Below, in pieces: positions 34,720-42,684 of a stretch of DNA of 64,000 bases. Source of the stretch: Erysipelotrichaceae bacterium (GTDB lineage Bacteria; Bacillota_I; Bacilli_A; Erysipelotrichales; Erysipelotrichaceae); contig JAFRAB010000033.1 in assembly GCA_017405675.1 (NCBI GenBank), forward strand, positions 1-64,000. The letters are read 5' to 3'. The notes beneath the pieces are model-generated. The model was given only the letters and a program-made list of their open reading frames with translations, made no database searches and was not told the origin of the DNA. Numbering within the stretch: position 1 is the stretch's first letter; each line of letters opens with the position of its first letter. A program made the translations under genes and the position numbers.

Positions 34720-35772
34720 ATGACAGAAAAAAGATGTATTGGCTGCGGAGCCATATTACAGAATAACGACAGTCAGGCACTTGGATACGTGCCTGACTTA
34801 TCTATGGATTACTGCCAGCGCTGTTTCAGACTGTCGCACTATGACAAGCATGAGAATTACAGCGATATAACGGCTAACCAGGATCTTAGCGCTCTCGAAT
34901 CACTTGAGGGTATATTTGTATGGATCGTGGATGTTATCGATTTGGAAACATCACTTAATTCACTGTTTATTGATTTCTTCAGAAACAGGGATTTCATGGT
35001 TCTGGTCAATAAATGCGATCTGCTGCCGAAAACAGTTACCGCAGTGAAAATAGGCAACTATGTCAGAGACCGTCTTGAAAGTCTGAACCTGCACCCGCTG
35101 GATATTCTGGTCAGGGGAAAAAGCAGAACTTTCAGAGAGGAATTCATCAGTCTGCTTGAAAGTCAGCAGAAAGACATTATCTTTACGGGAATTGCCAATG
35201 TCGGCAAGAGCACCGTCATAAATGAACTGCTGGGACAGCAGCTGCTGACTGTTAACCGCAACCCAAGCACAACACTCTCTGTTAACAAGATTGATGCTGA
35301 GTTTGCGGTTCTGTATGATACAGTTGGTTTGGTAGCCAAGGAAAGCGTACAGTCATATCTGGCTTCCGGTGCCCTTAAGAAAGTTGTACCGGACAGCCGT
35401 ATAAATCCGGTCATTTATCAGCTTACAGGTTCACAGTGCCTTTCCATTGGCGGGCTTGTCAGAATTGACCTTCATGACTGTCAGAATGTAACAGCTGTGC
35501 TGTACTGTTCAAATTTGCTTGATATTCACAGAGGAAAACAGGAAAACGGTGACCGTCTGTGGCAGAAGCATTATAAAAAGGAACTTACACCGGTGCTGAA
35601 GGGTGTAGGACGTTTTGAAAGCATGAAAAAAACAACAATAGACTTCAGCAGTGAAAAGAAAGATATCTGTATTGCCGGTCTGGGATGGCTTTGCATAACC
35701 GGAGAATACAGCAGTATTGATGTATATACCGGGAAAAAGATCGGCATTTATGAAAGAAAGGGGTTGATCTAG
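34720..35772 (+). CDS. yqeH: ribosome biogenesis GTPase YqeH
   Basis: Circularly permuted GTPase needed for 30S assembly. The 350 residues start with a treble-clef zinc finger (CIGCG ... CQRCF). The G4 motif NKCD (about 97-100) comes before the P-loop GIANVGKST (about 157) and the G3-like DTVG, the permuted order of the family. A C-terminal RNA-binding part follows. ATG 34720 follows the preceding stop by 1 nt and has no clear ribosome site, so re-initiation by ribosomes leaving the upstream gene is likely; TTG 34711 is an alternative. Confidence 0.93.
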   Translation: MTEKRCIGCGAILQNNDSQALGYVPDLSMDYCQRCFRLSHYDKHENYSDITANQDLSALESLEGIFVWIVDVIDLETSLNSLFIDFFRNRDFMVLVNKCDLLPKTVTAVKIGNYVRDRLESLNLHPLDILVRGKSRTFREEFISLLESQQKDIIFTGIANVGKSTVINELLGQQLLTVNRNPSTTLSVNKIDAEFAVLYDTVGLVAKESVQSYLASGALKKVVPDSRINPVIYQLTGSQCLSIGGLVRIDLHDCQNVTAVLYCSNLLDIHRGKQENGDRLWQKHYKKELTPVLKGVGRFESMKKTTIDFSSEKKDICIAGLGWLCITGEYSSIDVYTGKKIGIYERKGLI

Positions 35773-36066
35773 ATGCTTAATAAAGCACAGAAACAGTATT
35801 TGAAGGGGCTGAGCAATACCCTTAAGCCTCTGGTTCAGATTGGAAAAAACGGTCTGAATGAAAATGTGATCAGCTCAGTTGATGAAATACTGACTGCCCA
35901 TGAAATGGTAAAGATCACGGTTCTCAATACCTGTGAACGGCCAGTCATGGAAATGGCTCTGGACATTGCCAGCAATACCAGAAGTGAGATCGTCTCACAG
36001 CTGGGAAGAAAGATAGTTTTATACCGTCGCAATCCGAAAAAGCCTGTAATTGATTTGCCAAGATGA
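35773..36066 (+). CDS. yhbY: YhbY family RNA-binding protein (CRM domain)
   Basis: A 97-residue single CRM-domain protein associated with the large ribosomal subunit. It opens with LNKAQKQYLKGLSNTLKPLVQIGKNGL, whose GKNG-like loop is the CRM signature, and ends RRNPKKPVIDLP. The ATG follows directly after the yqeH stop, with AAAGGGG inside the yqeH end. yqeH-yhbY adjacency is conserved in Bacillota. The stop overlaps the next ATG (ATGA). Confidence 0.94.
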   Translation: MLNKAQKQYLKGLSNTLKPLVQIGKNGLNENVISSVDEILTAHEMVKITVLNTCERPVMEMALDIASNTRSEIVSQLGRKIVLYRRNPKKPVIDLPR

Positions 36067-36878
36067 AAAGAGTAGGTCTGTTTTACGGTGATTTTGATCC
36101 TGCTACCGTAAAAACAGTTGAATATGCGGCTGCTCAGATCAAAAGTAAAAAGCTTCATGAGGTATGGTTCGTAGTCAGTGAGGGAGTAAACCTCAGAGAA
36201 CGTATTGCCATGCTGAAGATGATTGCCAGCCGCCGGAAATTCAGGATCTATACCCAGATCTCACTTAAGGACAGACGATATGAGTTTATCGATATTACAG
36301 ATCCGACTCTTGAAGTGAAAGAACTGAAGTTTTCAGATCTGAAGCTGCTTACCGGCAGACAGAAAAGATATATGACAGCACACGGATTATATCTTGAGAG
36401 CATCTCTAAGTCTGTATTAAAAGAGAAAAGATGGGAGCATGTAAGACGAGTGGCACGGCTCTGCAGTGCCTTTGCGATTGGAAATCACCTTGATCCGGAA
36501 AAGGCTTATGTTTCCGGTATTCTGCATGACATCGCCAAGGAGATGAAGGAAGAGGAACTGAAACCCGTAATGGATATTTACTATCCTCAGCATGAGCACT
36601 ATAACTATCATGTCTGGCATCAGTACGTTGGTGCCGTAATGCTTGAAAGAGACCTTAAGTGCAGAGATAAAAAAATCATCAGGGCTGTAAAACATCACTG
36701 CCTTGGTGATGATAAAGATCCTTACAGCATGATGCTGTACTGTGCTGACAAACTGGATCCCGGCAGAGAATATGACAGCAGCCGGGAAATAGCCCTGTGT
36801 CAGCAGAACATTGAAGAAGGGTATCGCACTGTAATGCAACAGCAGCAGGAATACCTTAGAAAAGAGGGAGTTATATGA
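36063..36878 (+). CDS. yqeK: YqeK-type HD phosphohydrolase with a degenerate NadD-like N-terminus
   Basis: The 271 residues combine two parts that are separate genes, nadD and yqeK, in Bacillus at this locus. Residues 1-110 resemble the start of nicotinate-nucleotide adenylyltransferase (VGLFYGDFDP ... LHEVWFVVSEG), but the catalytic HxGH is gone (ATVKTV instead), the ISST-type motif is absent and the domain is about half its usual size; its tail (RYMTAHGLYLESI) still matches the NadD end. Residues 115-271 are an intact HD domain (WEHVRRVA, LHDIAKE, HQYVG, KHH, CADKLDP), as in YqeK, which hydrolyses diadenosine tetraphosphate. The NadD part is probably inactive. ATGA overlaps couple it to yhbY and mtnN. 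Confidence 0.82.
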   Translation: MKRVGLFYGDFDPATVKTVEYAAAQIKSKKLHEVWFVVSEGVNLRERIAMLKMIASRRKFRIYTQISLKDRRYEFIDITDPTLEVKELKFSDLKLLTGRQKRYMTAHGLYLESISKSVLKEKRWEHVRRVARLCSAFAIGNHLDPEKAYVSGILHDIAKEMKEEELKPVMDIYYPQHEHYNYHVWHQYVGAVMLERDLKCRDKKIIRAVKHHCLGDDKDPYSMMLYCADKLDPGREYDSSREIALCQQNIEEGYRTVMQQQQEYLRKEGVI

Positions 36879-37567
36879 TTGGACTGATCACTGCCATGAA
36901 CTGTGAACTGGAAGCCATAAGAGAGCTGCTGGAAAACGAAAAGGAAGAAACCTATTTTTCACAGAAGTATTACAGCGGAACTATCAGCGGTAAGGAAGTA
37001 ACAATGGTTGAAGGCGGAGTTGGCAAGGTTGCCAGTGCCATTACATGTACCAGATTGATAGAAAAATTCCACTGTGACATGATCCTGAACATAGGGACAG
37101 CCGGCGGCATCAAGGACTTTGAAAATGTCCTGGACATGGTAATCGTTGACCGCATGACCTATCATGACTGGGTCTCTGAAACCATCAACAATCTGCCAAG
37201 CAACTTTGTTAATGCTGAGTACGTTTTCAACTCAGATGAAAAGCTGGTTGAAACAGCGCGTAAGACAGCTGACAGCATTGACGATCACAAGGTCTTTGTC
37301 GGCAGCATCGTCTCAGGTGATGCATTCATCTCCCAGGACAGCCAGGTTGAATTCATTCAGGAACATTTCCCGGAAGCCATAGCCTGTGACATGGAGAGCG
37401 CTTCCATAGGACATGTATGTTCAATGTATGATGTACCTTTTGTCATCATGCGTTCATTAAGCGATATCGTTATCAAGAAGGATAATGATATCGATTTTCT
37501 GACATACGTAAAAAAGGCCAGCGAACGAGCCGCGGCCTTTACGGTAAAATTCTTAGCTAATATCTAA
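36875..37567 (+). CDS. mtnN: 5'-methylthioadenosine/S-adenosylhomocysteine nucleosidase
   Basis: Cleaves methylthioadenosine and S-adenosylhomocysteine to adenine and the thioribose product, feeding methionine salvage and removing methylation by-products. The 230 residues include GLITAMNCELEAI at the start, VEGGVGKVASAI, NIGTAGGI, GSIVSGDAFI and CDMESASIGHVC with the catalytic Glu, then SLSDI with the catalytic Asp. It overlaps the upstream gene by 4 nt and its stop codon overlaps the stop of the convergent gene on the other strand. Confidence 0.96.
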   Translation: MIGLITAMNCELEAIRELLENEKEETYFSQKYYSGTISGKEVTMVEGGVGKVASAITCTRLIEKFHCDMILNIGTAGGIKDFENVLDMVIVDRMTYHDWVSETINNLPSNFVNAEYVFNSDEKLVETARKTADSIDDHKVFVGSIVSGDAFISQDSQVEFIQEHFPEAIACDMESASIGHVCSMYDVPFVIMRSLSDIVIKKDNDIDFLTYVKKASERAAAFTVKFLANI

Positions 37568-38061
37568 TCAGGAAGCAGATCGTTGGCTGTCAGCCAGCTG
37601 ACTACTTCATCATAAGAGAGACTGTTGGTGTTACTCCATTCCAGAGCAGATACGATCTGGAGCACGTTGTCTTCCGGCTTAATGCGGACGAAGGCAGGTG
37701 TCTGGTAGAAACCCCAATGGTTTTTTGTTTCGGTTTCAGTGCTTTCCAGGGTGTCCATATTGCAGAAAACAAGCTTGTCTATGGCTTCAATCTGTCTTTC
37801 TTCCAGGATCCTGGCCATTATCTTATTGAAAACATAAATGGAGTTTGTTCCGTAGCTCTTATAGAACATGACAAAGCATTCTTCTTTGGAATTAATAATG
37901 AAGTCATCAATGGTGTTCTGATTGTAAAGCGGTGAGATCTGATAGTCTATCGTTTCAGGAATATACTCAATAACATCAGGTGCATATTCCTGGTAAACAC
38001 GGTAGACACCGAATGATACCAGCAATAATACAAATGTGTAGAAAACAGCTCTTTTGATCAT
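37564..38061 (-). CDS. membrane-anchored thioredoxin-like protein without CXXC
   Basis: I cannot name this 165-residue protein. One N-terminal membrane helix (about residues 4-20) is followed by an extracytoplasmic domain. CFVMFYKSYGTNSIYVFNKI resembles the active-site strand and helix of a thioredoxin fold but lacks the CXXC pair; GFYQTPAFVRI provides the cis-Pro-like TP motif. A ribosome site TGAGG lies before the ATG. Its TAG stop overlaps the mtnN TAA (37564-37567), and no terminator separates them. The fold is a tentative reading. Without the cysteines a redox role is unlikely; binding or chaperone roles are possible. Confidence 0.65.
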   Translation of the reverse strand: MIKRAVFYTFVLLLVSFGVYRVYQEYAPDVIEYIPETIDYQISPLYNQNTIDDFIINSKEECFVMFYKSYGTNSIYVFNKIMARILEERQIEAIDKLVFCNMDTLESTETETKNHWGFYQTPAFVRIKPEDNVLQIVSALEWSNTNSLSYDEVVSWLTANDLLPD

Positions 38062-38078
38062 AATTTACCTCAAAGACT

Positions 38079-38087
38079 ATATTAGCA
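38079..38087 (-). promoter_or_regulatory. extended -10 of the thioredoxin-like gene
   Basis: On the minus strand TGC is followed by TAATAT, about 18 nt before the ATG at 38061; the leader contains TGAGGTAA as ribosome site. Confidence 0.45.
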
Positions 38088-38105
38088 GATTTTCCAGGAC
38101 CTGAA

Positions 38106-38137
38106 CAGAAAAAAAGATATGGTGCAGACCATATCTT
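38106..38137 (-). terminator. terminator of the esterase/ATP-grasp operon
   Basis: Perfect 10-bp stem (38114-38123 with 38128-38137) and a run of seven Ts on the minus strand. It overlaps the ATP-grasp stop codon (38136-38138) and separates the operon from the thioredoxin-like gene. Confidence 0.92.
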
Positions 38138-39323
38138 AATAGTTTTCAAATACTTCCTTGACGAACTGATTTGTTTCCTTTTCAGTATCAAAGGTGGCCA
38201 GATACATATAGTCTCCCATTGTGCCGGATAAGGCTTCCGCAACCGGACCTTCCATCCTGATGTGAGAACCGTATTTTTCGTAAATCTGATCATGACTCAG
38301 AACATAGTTCTTGTTGTTTCTTCTGCCGGCGAAGACACAGAACTGAGAGTTTTCCTTAAATCTGTCAGTCTTGTCAAAGGCTATCATGTCAGCATAAATT
38401 TCATATACGTCTGTTCCGTTGGCGAAATTCATCATGGTAGGTGAAATGCCGCCGCTAGGCCTCATGTTTACTTCCAGGGCAACGATATCTCCTTTTTTGC
38501 CGAGATACTGATCTTTGGTCAGGTAGAAGAATTCAAGATGAGTGAAACGGTTTTTGACGCCAAAAGCCTTCAGCGTCTTACGGCCGATTTTCCGCAGCTT
38601 TTCAGGAACCTTGTTTCTGATGTAGAAGACACAGTTATCTCCGTTATTAACGATATCCATCAGGCTGTTAGGCGTGATATTACCGGTTTCAAATATCGGA
38701 TCGCCATTGGAATCACAGATGGAGTCAAAGGTAACAACCTGTCCGGTAATAAATTCTTCCATGATATATAACTGGTCATCCTTGGTGTCCAGGAAATTCT
38801 TCAGATCTTCATCGCTCTTCAGCTTATATGTATGGCTGGCACCGACACCGTTGTCAGGCTTGACAATGACAGGATATCCTACTTCATCAATAAATGCTCT
38901 GCAGTTGTCAAAGTTATCGACCAGATGATATCTGGCAACCGGAACACCGGCTTTTTTGTAATTTTCCTTCATTTTTGATTTGAACTTGACGGCAGGCATG
39001 TCCTCGATCTGGAATCCTGAAGTAATGTTGAAATCCGTACGCAGCTGAGCATCTCTTTCCAGCCAGTATTCATTGTTTGATTCCAGCCAGTCGATGCGTC
39101 CGTATTTATGAATGAAATAAGCTACAGCGCGGTATACCTCATCATAGTTTTCCAGAGAGGAAACCTTGTAATACTCATTCATTGAGCCTTTCAGTTCATT
39201 TGTAAGATTGTCATAAGGGCAGTCACCGATGCCCAGAACATTCAGTCCGTTGTTTTTAAGGTGATAGCAGAAACTCCAGTAGTTCTCTGGAAAGTTAGGC
39301 GAGATAAATATAAAATTCTTCAT
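38136..39323 (-). CDS. ATP-grasp domain protein of unknown substrate
   Basis: A 395-residue cytoplasmic enzyme with the ATP-grasp fold, which joins a carboxylate to an amine or thiol through an acyl phosphate. It starts with a pre-ATP-grasp domain (FIFISPNFPENYWSF), then shows KSKMKENYKKAGVPVARY, GYPVIVKPDNGVGASHTYKL with the ATP-binding Lys, the hinge LYIMEEFITG and the Mg-binding VALEVNMRPSGGISP. It is the third gene of a minus-strand operon behind two esterase-fold genes (12 nt gap; AGGAGG before the ATG). The substrate cannot be read from the sequence; a role in making a peptide-like or amino-acid conjugate is inferred. Confidence 0.82.
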   Translation of the reverse strand: MKNFIFISPNFPENYWSFCYHLKNNGLNVLGIGDCPYDNLTNELKGSMNEYYKVSSLENYDEVYRAVAYFIHKYGRIDWLESNNEYWLERDAQLRTDFNITSGFQIEDMPAVKFKSKMKENYKKAGVPVARYHLVDNFDNCRAFIDEVGYPVIVKPDNGVGASHTYKLKSDEDLKNFLDTKDDQLYIMEEFITGQVVTFDSICDSNGDPIFETGNITPNSLMDIVNNGDNCVFYIRNKVPEKLRKIGRKTLKAFGVKNRFTHLEFFYLTKDQYLGKKGDIVALEVNMRPSGGISPTMMNFANGTDVYEIYADMIAFDKTDRFKENSQFCVFAGRRNNKNYVLSHDQIYEKYGSHIRMEGPVAEALSGTMGDYMYLATFDTEKETNQFVKEVFENY

Positions 39324-39335
39324 GTTATGTGCCTC

Positions 39336-40091
39336 CTAATCTTCTAGTAAATATGGCAGGAAATACGGGACCTGCTTATACCACCACGGCCAGTCGTGGT
39401 TAACATCATAACCCCAGTAATCTACCCAGATGTTTATTCCCAGCGCTTTGAAACGCTGATCTACAAAGTGTGTGCTCCATGGTTCTTCCCAGGCTCCCTG
39501 ACCAACACAGACAACAGCTTTATTGCGGTTATAGCGTTCAATGAAAGGGTGGTCAGGCTGCATGTTGGCCATGTAGTCAGTAACTGAATTTTCGTAGACG
39601 ACTTCATCCATGTAGTCGCCCAGGAAATAAGAAGCGTTATATATGCCGCTTAAGGCCAGGCATCTGTCAAACAGATCCGGGAATCTCAGGTACAGGTTAA
39701 GAGCGTGAGTGGCTCCCATTGAACATCCGAAAGTCATGATTCCAGGATAGCCGTCCCAGCCGTTTTTTTCGTTGACATAGTCTCTGATGAAAGGCACGAC
39801 TTCTCTGGTAATATAGTTGATCCATTCCTCATGATGACGGATGCGGTAGAAAGGATTGCCGGTCTTATCGCTCCAGGTTTCTATGTCAATGGTGTCAATG
39901 GCGAAGACAATGCATTCCCCGTTATCAATCCATGGGCTGAAGATGTCCGTCATATGGAAGTTTTCAAAATCAAAGAAACGTCCGTCCTGGCAGGGAATAA
40001 ACAGAATCGGTCTGCCATGATGACCATATACCTTGATCGGCATATTGCGGTTAAGATTATAACTGTAATAGTCAAAATAATGTGTTTCCAT
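39336..40091 (-). CDS. esterase-fold hydrolase (second gene of operon)
   Basis: A 251-residue alpha/beta hydrolase of the esterase D-like group. GCSMG holds the expected nucleophile, the region around ALSGIYN follows it, and NHDWPWWYKQVPYFLPYLL near the end carries the catalytic His in the layout usual for this group. No signal peptide is seen, so it acts inside the cell. AAGGGGG precedes the ATG. It lies 9 nt after a second, different esterase and 12 nt before the ATP-grasp gene. The two esterases differ clearly in sequence, so they are not a recent duplication. Confidence 0.82.
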   Translation of the reverse strand: METHYFDYYSYNLNRNMPIKVYGHHGRPILFIPCQDGRFFDFENFHMTDIFSPWIDNGECIVFAIDTIDIETWSDKTGNPFYRIRHHEEWINYITREVVPFIRDYVNEKNGWDGYPGIMTFGCSMGATHALNLYLRFPDLFDRCLALSGIYNASYFLGDYMDEVVYENSVTDYMANMQPDHPFIERYNRNKAVVCVGQGAWEEPWSTHFVDQRFKALGINIWVDYWGYDVNHDWPWWYKQVPYFLPYLLED

Positions 40092-40100
40092 AAAACCCCC

Positions 40101-40862
40101 TTAATACAGAATAGTGTTGAGGAAAAACGGAATCTGCTTTTCCCAGGATGATTCACTGTGAATGCCATGCGGAACGATTCTGGTTTCCAGCAGAACGTTT
40201 TTATATAATAGCAGTTCCGTAACATCACTGAAGATCTTTCTGATGTAATGACTGTGGAACTCATCCTGCCCATAGTCCATGTACAGAACGGTATCGTCAG
40301 CGATTTCTGCGTTTTTTATCATTTCCCTGACATCTTTCGGCGAAAAACCGATGGAAGGTGAAAGGGCTGCGCCTCTTGAAAAGGTATCATTGTAGCAGCA
40401 TACAGCATACAGCGTCATCAGGCCGCCCATGGAACTGCCGGCAATGAAGGTATATTCACGCTGCGGCAGGGTTGGATAGTTGTCATCAACATAAGGCTTG
40501 AATTCATTCACAAACCAGTCCATGGTGATCTTTCCGCGTCCCTTTATTTCTTTCCAGTGTCTGTCTACGAAATCAAAAGGGGAATACTCGGAGAGACGTC
40601 CTCCGCAGGGATCCTTTTCACTGTGATGATTACATTCAACGGCAGCTATGATCACCGGTATGTCATTGGTTTCAAAGAAATCAAGCATGCCCCAGCTTTT
40701 ACCGAAAGAAGCTTCCTCGTCGTAAAACAGATTCTGTCCGTCAAACATATACAGAACAGGGAACAGTGTTCCTTCTTCATAGTTATCAGGTACGTAGACG
40801 TAAGCAAATCTTTCTTCATCCCCGGTAAGTTCAGGGATGGTAACTGTCCATTTATCCAGCAT
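40101..40862 (-). CDS. esterase-fold hydrolase (first gene of operon)
   Basis: A 253-residue cytoplasmic alpha/beta hydrolase of the esterase D/enterochelin esterase-like family. PVLYMFDGQNLFYDEEASFGKS is the typical first strand-loop, GSSMGGLM contains the nucleophile Ser, MDYGQDE the acidic residue, and HGIHSESSWEKQIPFFL the His. TGAGG precedes the ATG. It is the promoter-proximal gene of the operon and is divergent from the flippase-murT-gatD unit across a 160-bp intergenic gap. Such proteins cleave ester bonds of small acyl or peptide-like compounds; the real substrate is unknown. Confidence 0.83.
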   Translation of the reverse strand: MLDKWTVTIPELTGDEERFAYVYVPDNYEEGTLFPVLYMFDGQNLFYDEEASFGKSWGMLDFFETNDIPVIIAAVECNHHSEKDPCGGRLSEYSPFDFVDRHWKEIKGRGKITMDWFVNEFKPYVDDNYPTLPQREYTFIAGSSMGGLMTLYAVCCYNDTFSRGAALSPSIGFSPKDVREMIKNAEIADDTVLYMDYGQDEFHSHYIRKIFSDVTELLLYKNVLLETRIVPHGIHSESSWEKQIPFFLNTILY

Positions 40863-40890
40863 AAACTACCTCAAATAATAAATCATTAAT

Positions 40891-40939
40891 ATTTTACACG
40901 ATTTTTCATAAAAATATGAAAAAATTTTCTATTTTTCAT
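40891..40939. promoter_or_regulatory. divergent control region with perfect palindrome
   Basis: Between the minus-strand esterase operon and the plus-strand flippase gene lies a perfect inverted repeat, TTTTTCATA (40902-40910) and TATGAAAAA (40915-40923), with a third TTTTTCAT at 40932-40939. A minus-strand -10 candidate (TAAAAT, 40891-40896) abuts it, so a bound repressor would cover the esterase promoter. The palindrome has no long U-run after it in a useful orientation. Confidence 0.5.
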
Positions 40940-40969
40940 GGGAAATGGTAACTTTTGGTTTTCTTTTTT

Positions 40970-40998
40970 TTTACATATCCATGTGCTATACTTATAAA
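40970..40998 (+). promoter_or_regulatory. promoter of the flippase-murT-gatD unit
   Basis: TTTACA (40970-40975), 17 bp, TATAAA (40993-40998); start predicted near 41005. Confidence 0.6.
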
Positions 40999-41025
40999 GA
41001 TACAGAGATAAGGCTAACTTACGTT

Positions 41026-42684
41026 ATGAATCATAAAGTCAGAAAAAGCAGTTTTGCAGAAAGCACATATTTAATGTATATAGCATTCATGATAAACGGA
41101 ATCATCGGGGCGCTGTATTATACGCCTTTTTTAGCAATGATCGGTCATGAAGGCTTTTACGTATATGACAGTGCCTATGCCATTTTCTCTCTGTTCCTTG
41201 ATCTTTCAACTTCAGGTATTCCTGTAGCCATGAGCATGATCGTTTCGGAATACAACAGCCTCGGAATGTATGCCTCGAAGGAAAAGGCCTTCAAGATAGG
41301 CAGATACATCATTCTGGGATTTTCAGTGTGTTCCTTCCTGATACTGCAGTTCTTTGCCAGAGATATCGGATATTTCTATCTGCCGGATATTACGGATTCC
41401 CGGACCGGCGAACGAATTACTGATGCAATCAGAGTCGTATCTTTCTCATTGCTGATAATTCCAATGATGGCTTTAAAGCGCGGCTATCTGCAGGGACATC
41501 AGCTGTTTGTCATATCTTCACGCAGCCAGCTGATTGAACAGATGACACGTATCACGGTTATACTGACAGGAGCTTTTGTTACCATAAAGGTTCTGGGTTA
41601 CAGTGTCTATGGCGGCGTTCTTGTATCACTGTGGGGTGTAACGATTTCCGGTCTGATAACGTATTATTATCTGACGAAGAAATCTTCATATAATGAAGAG
41701 CTTTTCATCAAGGAAGGTGAAGGGGAAAGAGTTGAGCGAACCAGAACGATAATAAGAAAAATCGTCGTTTACTGCGTGATCATTTCCATCGTCTCAATGT
41801 CTGTAAGTATCTACAACATCGTCAATAAGAAACTGATCATGGTTGCCCTGACCAACCTTAACTATGGAAGTGATGAGATCAAGGTTATTCTGAATAACGC
41901 AATCGGACTTATTCCGAAGATCGGAACGATCGTCATTTCACTGTCACTTGCCATGACCAGCTCCATAGCACCTCATATTGCCGGCAACTATGCCAGACAG
42001 GACTATAAGGGTGTTAATGATAAACTGAAACAGGTCGTTTCAATTGTACTGGTCATTGCTGTACCAATGGCTCTGGGCATCATTCTGCTGGCACCGCAGG
42101 TTTACTATGTATTCTTCGGATTAAGTGATTACGGTCCGCCGATCTTACGTATTGCCATCGCCTTTAATGTCATCAGTTGTACTACGGCAGTTTTCTCAAC
42201 CGCCTTACAGAGCATGAATCATGGCAAGCATGTATGTTTCTATACTATTTTATCCATACTTCTGAATATAACCATGGACATCCCGCTGATATACCTGCTT
42301 CATAATCTGGGTTTACCGGCATATCTGGGTGCCAATGTCTCCAATATAATTGCTGAATTATTACTGCTTTTACTGCAGATCAGAACTTTATATGCTGTAG
42401 TGAATTTTGACTATCGCAGAGCATTCACAATTTTCAAACAGATCGCCATGCCGTTAGGAGTTATGGCAGTGGTAGTTCTCATAATGAAATTTGTGATCCC
42501 TGTTCCATTGACACTTGGCAGATTTAGAGTTCTTCTTCTGTTATTTGTTTATGCTCTTGTCGGTGCAGGTGTCTATTTTGCCTTATGCTATAAAATAGGA
42601 GCCCTGAAACTGGTGTTTGACGAAGAAATGATCAGTTCCATAACAAAGCGTTTTAGAAAAGAGAAGAACGATGAAGAAAATTAG
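41026..42684 (+). CDS. MurJ/SpoVB-type lipid II flippase candidate (MOP superfamily)
   Basis: A 552-residue polytopic membrane protein with about 14 helices of the oligosaccharidyl-lipid flippase group. Features such as SSFAESTYLMYIAFMINGIIGALYY, FLDLSTSGIPVAMSMIVSEY and KRGYLQGHQ match the Bacillota MurJ (YtgP) and SpoVB branch, which carries lipid II across the membrane. It overlaps murT by 14 nt, supporting a peptidoglycan role. The longer in-frame start at 40945 lies upstream of the -10 element, so ATG 41026 is preferred, although its ribosome site (ATAAGG) is 12 nt away. Another polysaccharide as cargo cannot be excluded. Confidence 0.85.
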   Translation: MNHKVRKSSFAESTYLMYIAFMINGIIGALYYTPFLAMIGHEGFYVYDSAYAIFSLFLDLSTSGIPVAMSMIVSEYNSLGMYASKEKAFKIGRYIILGFSVCSFLILQFFARDIGYFYLPDITDSRTGERITDAIRVVSFSLLIIPMMALKRGYLQGHQLFVISSRSQLIEQMTRITVILTGAFVTIKVLGYSVYGGVLVSLWGVTISGLITYYYLTKKSSYNEELFIKEGEGERVERTRTIIRKIVVYCVIISIVSMSVSIYNIVNKKLIMVALTNLNYGSDEIKVILNNAIGLIPKIGTIVISLSLAMTSSIAPHIAGNYARQDYKGVNDKLKQVVSIVLVIAVPMALGIILLAPQVYYVFFGLSDYGPPILRIAIAFNVISCTTAVFSTALQSMNHGKHVCFYTILSILLNITMDIPLIYLLHNLGLPAYLGANVSNIIAELLLLLLQIRTLYAVVNFDYRRAFTIFKQIAMPLGVMAVVVLIMKFVIPVPLTLGRFRVLLLLFVYALVGAGVYFALCYKIGALKLVFDEEMISSITKRFRKEKNDEEN

